In this document: positions 7,518 through 14,083 of the stretch, in pieces | Layout: each line of letters begins with the position of its first letter | How positions within the stretch are numbered: the stretch's first letter is position 1 | Origin: a virus | Virus record (IMG/VR): IMGVR_UViG_3300021962_000603 | Coordinates: 1-25,001 of that record | Length of the DNA stretch: 25,001 bases | Direction: 5' to 3' (one strand) | Program-made: the position numbers and the translations under genes | Notes under the pieces: generated by a model | Told to the model about the DNA's origin: nothing | The model's input: the letters and a program-made list of their open reading frames with translations, nothing else | Database searches by the model: none

Positions 7518-7775
7518 TTATAGCGTTTTGCCTACAGTGGTCAAAATAGTTTCTAGTAGCTCGTGATCCTGCTGCTCTTTACCAAATTCAGCTTTGTGTG
7601 CCAGTTTGATGGCTTTTTTCAGAATAGCTGGTTTGATTTCCAGTTCTTCTGCCACTGCTTTAATAGTATCGCTTAGGCCACCTTGTAATGATTCAATTTC
7701 ATGCATCACAGTCATGCCTTCGTTAATGATCTGTGTAAGTTTGATTTTTTGGTCGCCGTTGAATGTTTTGGTCAT
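7518..7775 (-). CDS. dsbA: DsbA-like small DNA-binding protein (late transcription)
   Basis: This 85-residue, helical, lysine- and glutamate-rich protein resembles T4 DsbA (89 residues), a double-stranded DNA-binding protein linked to late promoters. The pattern LSDTIKAVAEELEIKPAILK followed by KAIKLAHKAEFG matches the arrangement of T4-type DsbA proteins as I know them. I place the start at ATG 7773-7775 because GGAGT (7781-7785) lies six bases upstream. A TTG further upstream would overlap this ribosome-binding site and is less likely. A near-consensus sigma70 promoter lies directly upstream, so the gene is probably expressed early from host RNA polymerase. Its neighbour downstream is the DNA polymerase. 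The name does not refer to thiol-disulfide oxidoreductase DsbA. Confidence 0.7.
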   Translation of the reverse strand: MTKTFNGDQKIKLTQIINEGMTVMHEIESLQGGLSDTIKAVAEELEIKPAILKKAIKLAHKAEFGKEQQDHELLETILTTVGKTL

Positions 7776-7797
7776 AAAATACTCCAATTAAAAATGT

Positions 7798-7826
7798 AGT
7801 ATACACAATAAGACAAGCAAAGTCAA
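7798..7826 (-). promoter_or_regulatory. Strong sigma70-type early promoter
   Basis: On the minus strand TTGACT (7821-7826) and TATACT (7798-7803) are separated by exactly 17 nt, one mismatch each from the bacterial -35 and -10 consensus. The predicted start site lies about 15-20 nt upstream of the DsbA-like ATG, with a GGAGT ribosome-binding site between. It probably starts an early transcript covering the DsbA-like, polymerase, methyltransferase-like and perhaps clamp/dpdA genes. Confidence 0.85.
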
Positions 7827-7842
7827 CAGTTTTGGTGCAGTA

Positions 7843-8931
7843 TTATCTGAATTTGTTTAATATTTTGTTAGCGGTTTGTTCATTATTGTCCTGGCATTTT
7901 TTTCTGAAATCTCCCGACCAGACATAATCGTTGTTGTGTTCAGTACTGTTCCGGGTCATTAACTCAATGTCGTTAGTAGTGTAATTAGCAAGACTTTTTA
8001 TCAAATTAACTATTCCCTGCATTCGAGTAATATTTCCCGGATCGTTGTCCCAACTTAAATCTAGTTCACCATAATCAAATTCAAATCCCAAATCACGCAG
8101 ATGTTTATATGATTCAAATTGTCCAACAGGTACAAAAGGAGTTCCAGCAATTAAACATTTATATAACTTTTCTGAAAATGATGGCCCTGGTATAATAACA
8201 TCACCAAATTCATTAATCATGCGACTGTAATGAAAACTCTCGCCCACAAAGTGCAATGCTGACTCTAAATATGTTGATTGCCAGGGGTTTGAATTTACGT
8301 GCTGATTATTATCAATCGCGTTGTTAAACTCATCAATGGCAATTGTTTTTCCCAGCCATTTGGATTGAAATGTACTCATTAATCCGTCGAGTTCGCTGTT
8401 GCCGGTTGGCACCCAATGGTGTACATTTTTAAGCTCGACCCAGTCGCTGAGTTTAACCAGCAATTCTTCTCGTTTGATATACTCCATTAACGCAGTAAAC
8501 ACTATTGCTTTAGATTGTGTTATTCGATTGCAGATATTACTGATTTTGTATTTGATTGTGCGTGTCTGTTGATTGGGAAATCTTTGAATAATTCTGTGTA
8601 TGTGTTCGTGCCAACTATGATATTGATAAAAATAAACATTATCAAGAAATGGAAAATCATAGTCAGATCCATCACACAATACAATAATCGGCTCTGATAT
8701 TCTAGCTGCCTGACTCATAACCCATTCAGTGTCGAATCTTTCTTGATGAAATAGTAGGACATAGGTTGAATGACCTAAGGGTAGATTAATGGGGTTGTTC
8801 GATGAACTAGGTATACACGGCCAAAGTGCAAAGTATGTGTCTTTGGGTAAGTCTTCTAACCAATTTAGTTCGTCGATTTCCAGTGGGAATGTTGGACGAC
8901 CAAAAAATTGATCAGGCATAATGTATTTCAT
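7843..8931 (-). CDS. Putative glycosyltransferase (GT-B / fucosyltransferase-like C-terminal motif)
   Basis: This 362-residue soluble protein carries the block PSFSEKLYKCLIAGTPFVPV (residues 250-269), followed by KHLRDLGFEFDYG, a pattern seen in GT10/exostosin-like and many phage glycosyltransferases, where a conserved SEKxYK region binds the nucleotide sugar. The upstream FVGESFHYS (228-236) fits the strand before it. The N-terminal half lacks recognised motifs. It could glycosylate phage DNA, virion proteins or host envelope sugars. It stands between a structured non-coding element and the sigma70 promoter of the DsbA-like gene. Its ribosome-binding site is weak (ATG at 8929-8931; a second ATG four codons on is possible). 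It appears richer in A and T than the flanking genes, which hints at separate acquisition. Confidence 0.62.
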   Translation of the reverse strand: MKYIMPDQFFGRPTFPLEIDELNWLEDLPKDTYFALWPCIPSSSNNPINLPLGHSTYVLLFHQERFDTEWVMSQAARISEPIIVLCDGSDYDFPFLDNVYFYQYHSWHEHIHRIIQRFPNQQTRTIKYKISNICNRITQSKAIVFTALMEYIKREELLVKLSDWVELKNVHHWVPTGNSELDGLMSTFQSKWLGKTIAIDEFNNAIDNNQHVNSNPWQSTYLESALHFVGESFHYSRMINEFGDVIIPGPSFSEKLYKCLIAGTPFVPVGQFESYKHLRDLGFEFDYGELDLSWDNDPGNITRMQGIVNLIKSLANYTTNDIELMTRNSTEHNNDYVWSGDFRKKCQDNNEQTANKILNKFR

Positions 8932-8951
8932 GCCATTATATAGCTCACTTT

Positions 8952-9017
8952 GTAGGTCACGGTAGCGATTCGCTTCCTACGCCCAGCAGCCGGGCAACAC
9001 CACGGTAACTAGTACCG
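8952..9017 (-). other. Three adjacent stem-loops in intergenic gap (possible structured RNA)
   Basis: The 104-nt gap between two genes holds three consecutive inverted repeats: GTAGG/CCTAC (8952-8956 with 8976-8980) enclosing AGCG/CGCT (8964-8967 with 8971-8974); GCCC/GGGC (8981-8984 with 8992-8995); and CGGTA/TACCG (9003-9007 with 9013-9017). The first two abut directly. No T-run follows, so it is not a normal intrinsic terminator. I could not fit a tRNA. It could be a leader of the downstream glycosyltransferase gene, a small RNA or a processing signal. Confidence 0.4.
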
Positions 9018-9035
9018 GTCCTAAGGTGTGTTCTT

Positions 9036-10613
9036 TTACTTGCCGGCTACAGCCAGCGCAGCACCTTTGTTAAAACTGGGACTCCAGGGACTATTAGCCT
9101 GCTGTAATCCCTTACTCTTGCTCCATTCATAGCCAGCACGATGTCCCGAACAGTCTTTAGTGCACTCACTGCCCAAAAACTTTAGTTCATTCAGTTCATC
9201 TTTAAATCCGCTCAAGTTGCGCTCAACCTGACTGACCCAAGCACTAACATCACTGGAACCAATTTCTTCCACATCGCCTACAAATTCAGCAACACTATCA
9301 ATGGCGTCACCTACAGCAAAAGGTCCATATTTTTGTAATAAGTCTGCTCGCTGCCTTAAGATGCGGTTTGTAATAGCATTGGCCACAGGATTGTCTTCTT
9401 GGCCTTCGTCCACACCTTGCTGTTCATGCATATCGCGAAGCTCTTTATACTTGTCTAGTAAGTCTTTGTGTTTGCCAATCTCAGTTGATTTCAATCCATA
9501 GCGAGCAGTTTTAGCGTTGTCTAAATGATATTTGGCTCTCTTATGATCACCACGTTCATGGGCATCGATAGCCTTCTTCATAGTTGTGGCAAACGACGAT
9601 TCCGCTACACCTTGTAGTTCTTTTTGTGTGGCGCCTGCTTTACGAGCAGCTTCAGCATCTTTAGAATCTTTTGTCTTGCGATATTTTGCTAATAATTCTT
9701 TGCGGGTGCCACCTTGACTTGGGGGATTGTAATCTGTGGCACTTGCGGTTTCATCCACACCGTGTTCAGGCTTAACATCCACAACCTTAGCCATACTATG
9801 ATGCTTTAGGAAACGCTCACGAGCAGAACGAGGACCAGTCATACCCCGAACACGGAACTTTTTAACCTTACCGTCTACTTCAGCAGTGACAATGTAATCG
9901 CGAACCATTTGAGCAGCGGCTTGTAGACCACTTGGATCTAATGCTGCTTCATCCATATCGTCACGGAACTCACCGCTGTCGTGCATACGTGCTTCTTCTT
10001 CGTCACTATCAGCATAGTCGTTAAAACTTACATCGCTAGAGTGAAAACTATGCTTACCGTGATTGTATAAGTTTACAATAACAAAACGCTTGTCTTGACC
10101 AAAATCATCAATAACGCCAGTTGCACCATTGAACTCAACGTTGCCAGTGATAACAACATCATCACCAATGTTTAAGCCTTCTGCGGATTCCGCCACACCT
10201 TCTTTTACGCTGTCAATGATTGCTTTAATTTGCTTCAAGTGATTTAATTTACTTGCTAATTGTTTAGCATTAGCATATTGGCTGCCAGATGTTGTGCGCT
10301 CATAGTCGCCATATCTTTTTAATTCATTTGCAACTTGTGTAATTTCAGCATCAATGTTAGGATGCTTTGCTGCCCAACCTTGTGCAATGCGCTGGTCTCT
10401 TTCGCTACTTTGCGCATCACCTTCACTCATACCCGAGCGTAGTTTCTTGCTAAACTCCTGAGCGCTTTTCTTTTCAGCTTTTTGGAAACGGCGTTCAATG
10501 TCTTTTAACCCGCGTCTGTGTTCGCGATCAATTTTCTTATCTTGTGCCGCAAGTTTATCTATAACATCCTGAAAAGGATTGGCATTTTCATTGAAAAGGT
10601 CGTTTAAGTTCAT
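9036..10613 (-). CDS. Modular 525-aa protein with GVAE/GVDE sites, putative head-packaged polyprotein
   Basis: This charged multidomain protein contains four short tetrapeptides: GVAE (ending at residue 142), GVDE (288), GVAE (338) and GVDE (403). They split it into segments: a basic helical N-terminal region (15-135), a KOW/SH3-like beta segment LNIGDDVVITGN and following (147-196), an acidic stretch, a basic segment with GGTRKELLAKYRKTK (301-315), a helical segment (340-400) and a C-terminal module with CTKDCSGHRAGYEWSK. The N-terminus, MNLNDLFNE, resembles capsid-targeting peptides of T4 internal head proteins. V-x-E is close to the (I/L)-x-E preference of T4 prohead protease gp21, so cutting into modules is inferred. 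The start overlaps the previous stop (TAATG), with GAGGAAG upstream. No enzyme active site was recognised. Confidence 0.8.
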   Translation of the reverse strand: MNLNDLFNENANPFQDVIDKLAAQDKKIDREHRRGLKDIERRFQKAEKKSAQEFSKKLRSGMSEGDAQSSERDQRIAQGWAAKHPNIDAEITQVANELKRYGDYERTTSGSQYANAKQLASKLNHLKQIKAIIDSVKEGVAESAEGLNIGDDVVITGNVEFNGATGVIDDFGQDKRFVIVNLYNHGKHSFHSSDVSFNDYADSDEEEARMHDSGEFRDDMDEAALDPSGLQAAAQMVRDYIVTAEVDGKVKKFRVRGMTGPRSARERFLKHHSMAKVVDVKPEHGVDETASATDYNPPSQGGTRKELLAKYRKTKDSKDAEAARKAGATQKELQGVAESSFATTMKKAIDAHERGDHKRAKYHLDNAKTARYGLKSTEIGKHKDLLDKYKELRDMHEQQGVDEGQEDNPVANAITNRILRQRADLLQKYGPFAVGDAIDSVAEFVGDVEEIGSSDVSAWVSQVERNLSGFKDELNELKFLGSECTKDCSGHRAGYEWSKSKGLQQANSPWSPSFNKGAALAVAGK

Positions 10614-11314
10614 TATGCTTCCTCTATGTAGTCAGCACTTTCGTCTTGTTTTTTGCTTCGTGCAAGATACATTTCCAATGCCATTTGTGCTTGGTCTAAA
10701 TTTTTAAAGCGTGACTTTGTTGCACGACCATTGTGGCGCACTTCAAAGCCACATAGTTCATCGCCGTGTATTTCACAGATACGACCATCTTCTAGCGTGA
10801 TTGTTTTAACGGGCGACGACTCAGTGTATATAGGCTCTTCTACTGGAGCAGTAGGCATTTGGATCACTGGCTCCTCGTCAGTGGGATTTTCAGCCACAGC
10901 AGTAATTTGTTTGGCAATAATGCTACGGTCTTTATTATTTTTTTCTTTGATGTCGCTGTCGCTTTTAGTTTTTTCTTTTAAGTCTGTATCTTTCTTTTCA
11001 GTAGCAATACTGTCAAGATATTCAGCAAAAGATTTTTTAACTTTTTCTAGTTTGTCTTCACTGGTGACTGCTTCTTCGATTTTTTCTTCGTCTTCTTCCT
11101 CAACGCTTTCATTGGCGCCAACCATGTAGCCTGCGCTGGGTGCTTTTTTATTTGGATCGCCGCCTAGCACTGGACCTTGCTTGGGCATGCTAAACAATGC
11201 TGGCATCTGTGGCACAGACTTTTGTTGACTGTTTAGGCCAGACTTAACAGAAGCAGGTGTAATGCTGCCTTCAATTACAGCCAGGCGTTGCATTATAGTG
11301 TAAATTTCATCCAT
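10613..11314 (-). CDS. Acidic 233-aa protein, putative head-associated component
   Basis: The protein begins MDEIYTIMQRLAVIE, has a low-complexity Lys/Glu/Asp-rich middle (residues 70-140) and ends with a compact domain containing CEIHGDELCGFEVRHNGR and a helix KNLDQAQMALEMYLARSK. Two candidate prohead-protease-type sites are visible: VIE followed by Gly at residue 15-16, and AVAE followed by Asn in the middle. The C-terminal domain looks like a small beta-hairpin plus helix module, similar in style to the repeated modules at the end of the 1440-residue protein. It starts 2 nt after the Dps-like stop with a good AGGGAA ribosome-binding site, and its stop overlaps the start of the 525-residue gene. 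No catalytic motif. Inferred to be virion-associated; not proven. Confidence 0.75.
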   Translation of the reverse strand: MDEIYTIMQRLAVIEGSITPASVKSGLNSQQKSVPQMPALFSMPKQGPVLGGDPNKKAPSAGYMVGANESVEEEDEEKIEEAVTSEDKLEKVKKSFAEYLDSIATEKKDTDLKEKTKSDSDIKEKNNKDRSIIAKQITAVAENPTDEEPVIQMPTAPVEEPIYTESSPVKTITLEDGRICEIHGDELCGFEVRHNGRATKSRFKNLDQAQMALEMYLARSKKQDESADYIEEA

Positions 11315-11316
11315 GA

Positions 11317-11757
11317 TTATTCCCTAACGTCCTTTAGAAAGCTACGCAATTGCCAAGCATACTTGTTTTGCTGACTCAGTCGTTCAGCAATAAAGTTGGC
11401 AATGTCTTGTTTGTTTTCAGCTTCAGCATCAGCAAAACAACTGTTCAATAGGTCTACCATTGTTTGGCTGTCTGCCAGTAGTTCTTGGATCATTAGTTTG
11501 GCCCGGGGTATTTTTGTTTGGCCGGGTATTTGTGTCAATTCCTGAAAGCGTTCTAAGCTGCCAGGAGCGTATTCGTCTAAACTTCGTATATACTCAGCCA
11601 GTGGATCAATGGCTTCGTACGCATCTTGGTATATCTCTCCAAAAAAATTGTGTAACTGTGCAAAGTCGCTGCCTTCAACGTTCCAGTGAAAGTAGTGAAC
11701 TTTTAGATAGTAGGAAAACTGGCTGGCCAGTAGTGTTTTTAGTTGATCAGTTAGCAC
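11317..11757 (-). CDS. dps: Dps-family ferritin-like DNA-protection protein
   Basis: This 146-residue protein matches Dps, the dodecameric mini-ferritin that oxidises and stores iron and shields DNA from peroxide. The di-iron ligands appear intact and correctly spaced: His24 in FHWNVEG, His36 in QLHNFF, Asp51 and Glu55 in AIDPLAEY, the same spacing as His51, His63, Asp78 and Glu82 of E. coli Dps. Four-helix-bundle heptads continue to the C-terminus; the long Lys-rich N-terminal DNA-binding tail of E. coli Dps is absent. The start is GTG, overlapping the preceding 64-residue gene by 11 nt. It sits among putative head-packaged proteins but has no capsid-targeting-like N-terminus. It could protect virion DNA or lower peroxide stress in the host. 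Confidence 0.9.
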   Translation of the reverse strand: MLTDQLKTLLASQFSYYLKVHYFHWNVEGSDFAQLHNFFGEIYQDAYEAIDPLAEYIRSLDEYAPGSLERFQELTQIPGQTKIPRAKLMIQELLADSQTMVDLLNSCFADAEAENKQDIANFIAERLSQQNKYAWQLRSFLKDVRE

Positions 11758-11941
11758 GACGTTTCTTTCCTTTTTTCATATAACTTGGAGTATTTGGAGT
11801 TGCATCCGTAGTGTATTTACCAGAAAAGAAGCTGCCGCCGTTTCTACTAACCATGCCCAGCGGAGCAGCTACTGGTGCTATACCACCTGCGCTAGTGGCG
11901 CCAGCTGACGCATTTTCGCGAATAAATTCGTGTGCTTTCAT
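11747..11941 (-). CDS. Small basic protein with capsid-targeting-like N-terminus
   Basis: This 64-residue protein starts MKAHEFIRE, very close to the T4 internal protein III capsid-targeting peptide MKTYQEFIAE, which is cut after Glu by the prohead protease. The body is rich in Ala, Gly and Ser and ends in a strongly basic tail, MKKGKKRRAN, suited to binding packaged DNA. These are the features of a T4-type internal head protein: short, targeted, cleaved and basic. Its ATG overlaps the stop of the 93-residue gene (ATGA), and the first 14 nt around the start, TACACAATGAAAGC, are repeated at the start of the 62-residue gene nearby. Function after injection unknown. Confidence 0.7.
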   Translation of the reverse strand: MKAHEFIRENASAGATSAGGIAPVAAPLGMVSRNGGSFFSGKYTTDATPNTPSYMKKGKKRRAN

Positions 11942-12219
11942 TGTGTAATTTTTAAAATATTGTTGGTAATGCGTCCGGGACCGTGGTCAACACGGAGGTT
12001 GTTTATGTGCAATGTTGCTACAGTGGGATCAAGCAATTGATAACTGATAACGTATTCCCCAGGTTCTGCTTCAATTTGGAGCATTTCTTCAAGATACTCG
12101 TTGGTCCACTTCCATGTGCGTTCAGCAAACAGTTCGTCATCAACATACACACGGTATACAGGCGGTGTGCCCGACCAAGTGCAATCAAGATCACACAGTA
12201 CACGAACAAATTGTCTCAT
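11938..12219 (-). CDS. Small beta-rich hypothetical protein (93 aa)
   Basis: The 93 residues alternate in a beta-sandwich-like pattern: VYRVYVDDELFAERTWKW, then a short acidic helix, then GEYVISYQLLD and LHINNLRVDHG. This resembles small carbohydrate-binding or jelly-roll modules, but no specific family is recognised. No signal peptide. The ATG at 12217-12219 has AGG just 1 nt upstream, too close for a normal ribosome-binding site, and a TAAATA motif four bases before the start codon. The stop overlaps the next gene as ATGA. Possibly a virion decoration component. Confidence 0.7.
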   Translation of the reverse strand: MRQFVRVLCDLDCTWSGTPPVYRVYVDDELFAERTWKWTNEYLEEMLQIEAEPGEYVISYQLLDPTVATLHINNLRVDHGPGRITNNILKITQ

Positions 12220-12237
12220 CCTGTATTTAGCTACAGT

Positions 12238-12426
12238 TTATTGAACTTGTTTGATAGAACCTATGTGCCAGTCTTGTATATTATATTGGGTTTTTAAGAT
12301 GTTCCGGGCTACAGTAATGTTTGGAGCCCAAGTTGTTACGTTAACCAAAGAAACATATCGTGGGTTTTCAATACGGATTTTAGCAATCCATTGCTTGGCT
12401 GACCCGACAATTTCTTTGGCTTTCAT
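12238..12426 (-). CDS. Small hypothetical protein (62 aa), MKAKEIV N-terminus
   Basis: This 62-residue protein begins MKAKEIVGSAKQ, similar at both protein and DNA level to the start of the 64-residue capsid-targeting-like protein. The rest, with WIAKIRIENPRYVSLVNVTT and a following helix ARNILKTQY, looks like a compact alpha/beta fold. No catalytic motif or membrane segment. No clear Shine-Dalgarno is present; a TAAATA motif lies seven bases before the ATG. It is separated from the SGNH-like gene by 33 nt. Function unknown. Confidence 0.6.
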   Translation of the reverse strand: MKAKEIVGSAKQWIAKIRIENPRYVSLVNVTTWAPNITVARNILKTQYNIQDWHIGSIKQVQ

Positions 12427-12459
12427 TGTGTATTATTTACCAGATAAATGGTCATAATT

Positions 12460-13446
12460 CTATGCATTGTGCCCATATACTTGATAGTATCTTAGAATCA
12501 TTGAATCTGCAAAAAATTTGTGTGATAGTAGTCCGGGATGGCTGCCGTCAGAACCCAGGTCAATATAATGATCATCGTGGTTCTGCCCAAAAATTCCATG
12601 TAATGGAATAAAATTCGGCATTCTTTCCATGTCTGACTCAATGCCTTTGATTAGTGTTGCTAAAATAAATTTAACTCCGATTTTATTACAAAAATTTATA
12701 ACTTGGTAAATCGACGTTATAGATTTGTACTGTGTATGGTCAGACAAAAAGTATTCTTTAGTTATTAACTTTGCAGCCAGACTGCTTGCGTGACTTTTGT
12801 TTATATTTGTAAATTTCACCGACATCGACATATCGTCCCAAAATGAAAATCTTTTTGGATTTGTAATCCCCCAAAATAAAATATCATTTTTTTCTAAGTC
12901 GGACCGCAAGATCTGATCGGCTGCCCACTCAATTGAACTCCCTGAGCGTGTCAGGAAAGAAACTGGAAGATTTAATTTTTCAGAAATTATATTTCCATAA
13001 CGTTCGTGTTGTTGAACACCCATTCCGTCACTTATACTACATCCAGCAATCCAAATTTGCGGTTTTTCTGATCTTTTTGTGTCAGCAAGTTCCAGTGAAT
13101 TCTTGGCTATCCCCTTTGCTTCATATCCATGAACAATTTTTGTTGGGTCCTTTGAGAATACTGTTAGATACGATTCGATCCATTCTTTTTGCTTGCTAGA
13201 TTGAAAGAGAGATTGATCAGACCATTTTTCAGGAGGAGCATATATTATTCTGTTTGCCTGTCTTAAAACAGATGCAAATTGTACCAAATTGTCAAGGTCG
13301 CCAATACTGATATAGTAAGTGCCCGGTGATAGTTCTTTGTAATTTTTGTTGGTAATTAATACTGCATCAAGATCATGTTTTTGTGCTGTTTCTGCCAAAT
13401 ACGGAGTTATATCGCCAACAAAAATTGTAATTTCTTCGGTGGCCAT
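12460..13446 (-). CDS. SGNH/GDSL-like hydrolase
   Basis: The second half of this 328-residue protein follows the SGNH hydrolase layout: IWIAGCSISDGMG (block I, GCS replacing the usual GDS, with the candidate nucleophile serine), RSGSSIEWAADQIL (block II glycine), FWGITNPKR (block III Asn) and DGSHPGLLSH (block V Asp and His). The N-terminal 120 residues contain a separate alpha/beta segment. SGNH enzymes remove acyl groups from lipids, sugars or glycans. No signal peptide is present, so it acts in the cytoplasm or in the virion. The gene is preceded at 6 nt by the secreted-protein gene and looks AT-richer than the modular genes nearby. It may trim O-acetyl groups from host glycans; substrate not known. 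Confidence 0.65.
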   Translation of the reverse strand: MATEEITIFVGDITPYLAETAQKHDLDAVLITNKNYKELSPGTYYISIGDLDNLVQFASVLRQANRIIYAPPEKWSDQSLFQSSKQKEWIESYLTVFSKDPTKIVHGYEAKGIAKNSLELADTKRSEKPQIWIAGCSISDGMGVQQHERYGNIISEKLNLPVSFLTRSGSSIEWAADQILRSDLEKNDILFWGITNPKRFSFWDDMSMSVKFTNINKSHASSLAAKLITKEYFLSDHTQYKSITSIYQVINFCNKIGVKFILATLIKGIESDMERMPNFIPLHGIFGQNHDDHYIDLGSDGSHPGLLSHKFFADSMILRYYQVYGHNA

Positions 13447-13452
13447 TGAATA

Positions 13453-14082
13453 CTACTTTGTAGATTTAGCGGCGTTCTTTTCCTTTACAGCACCCTCGGG
13501 CATGTAGGGAAAACTTACAGGATGTCGAAAACATGCTTTAGGATCGCCTTGCCCCGCTTCGATTAAAAATGCTGTTTCGGCGGGCACTTGTCCCATAGGG
13601 CAATAGCATGTGGCAATGCCATTTGGTCCCTTTTCGCAATTCCAGCTAAAACAGTTGCTGGCATTGTAGCCTTGCTTTAGATCGGCGCTGCATTTTTGAA
13701 CCACAACTTTCATGTCTTTGGGCTTGTGGCTGAAGTTATTGGCTTCTTGTGGATACTCTAGCCGCGGCCAAAATGTGCTCCATACATGTTTGCTGTCAGT
13801 GGGCTCGCAACTGCCCTTCATGTTGCCCATGCTGGTGTCAGCAATATTGGGACCGTTTAATATGGGGCAACGGCACACCACTTCAGGATATGAATTGCCA
13901 GCTGAGTTAGTAATCATTCGCTGCGTACCATCGGCATTCATTACAGGCTTACAAGTACTGGCTGCACAAAGCGCAAATTCGCCTTGGCAAATGGTCAATC
14001 CCGGAGGTGCTTTGGGTTTTGATTGTGCAAATGCTGCACTAGCCAGTACTAAACTGGTTAAAAATATTACTAGTTGTTTCAT
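13453..14082 (-). CDS. Secreted cysteine-rich protein (Sec signal peptide)
   Basis: The first 20 residues are a classic signal peptide: MKQ, a hydrophobic core IFLTSLVLASA and an AFAQ cleavage region. The mature protein of about 190 residues has 12 cysteines, an even number, in paired motifs such as CRCP (70-73) and CYCP (159-162), suggesting a disulfide-bonded periplasmic or extracellular fold made of two related Cys-rich halves. The C-terminus is Lys-rich. It begins one nucleotide after the stop of the lipoprotein gene (TAACATG), so the two are co-translated and probably act together in the host envelope. No enzyme motif is recognised. Candidate roles are superinfection exclusion, envelope modification or an inhibitor; all inferred. 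Confidence 0.8.
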   Translation of the reverse strand: MKQLVIFLTSLVLASAAFAQSKPKAPPGLTICQGEFALCAASTCKPVMNADGTQRMITNSAGNSYPEVVCRCPILNGPNIADTSMGNMKGSCEPTDSKHVWSTFWPRLEYPQEANNFSHKPKDMKVVVQKCSADLKQGYNASNCFSWNCEKGPNGIATCYCPMGQVPAETAFLIEAGQGDPKACFRHPVSFPYMPEGAVKEKNAAKSTK

Positions 14083-14083
14083 G

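Noticed and set aside
7776-7787. TTG start extending the DsbA-like protein by four residues
   Set aside because: It would place the start codon on the GGAGT ribosome-binding site of the better ATG at 7775.
8932-9035. tRNA gene in the GC-rich gap
   Set aside because: Stem-loops are present, but no acceptor stem, T-loop GTTCRA sequence or anticodon arm of correct spacing could be fitted on either strand.
10653-11129. 158-residue serine-rich open frame on the plus strand
   Set aside because: It is the complement of an acidic, low-complexity Glu/Lys/Asp-rich coding region, which naturally yields Ser/Phe-rich antisense frames.
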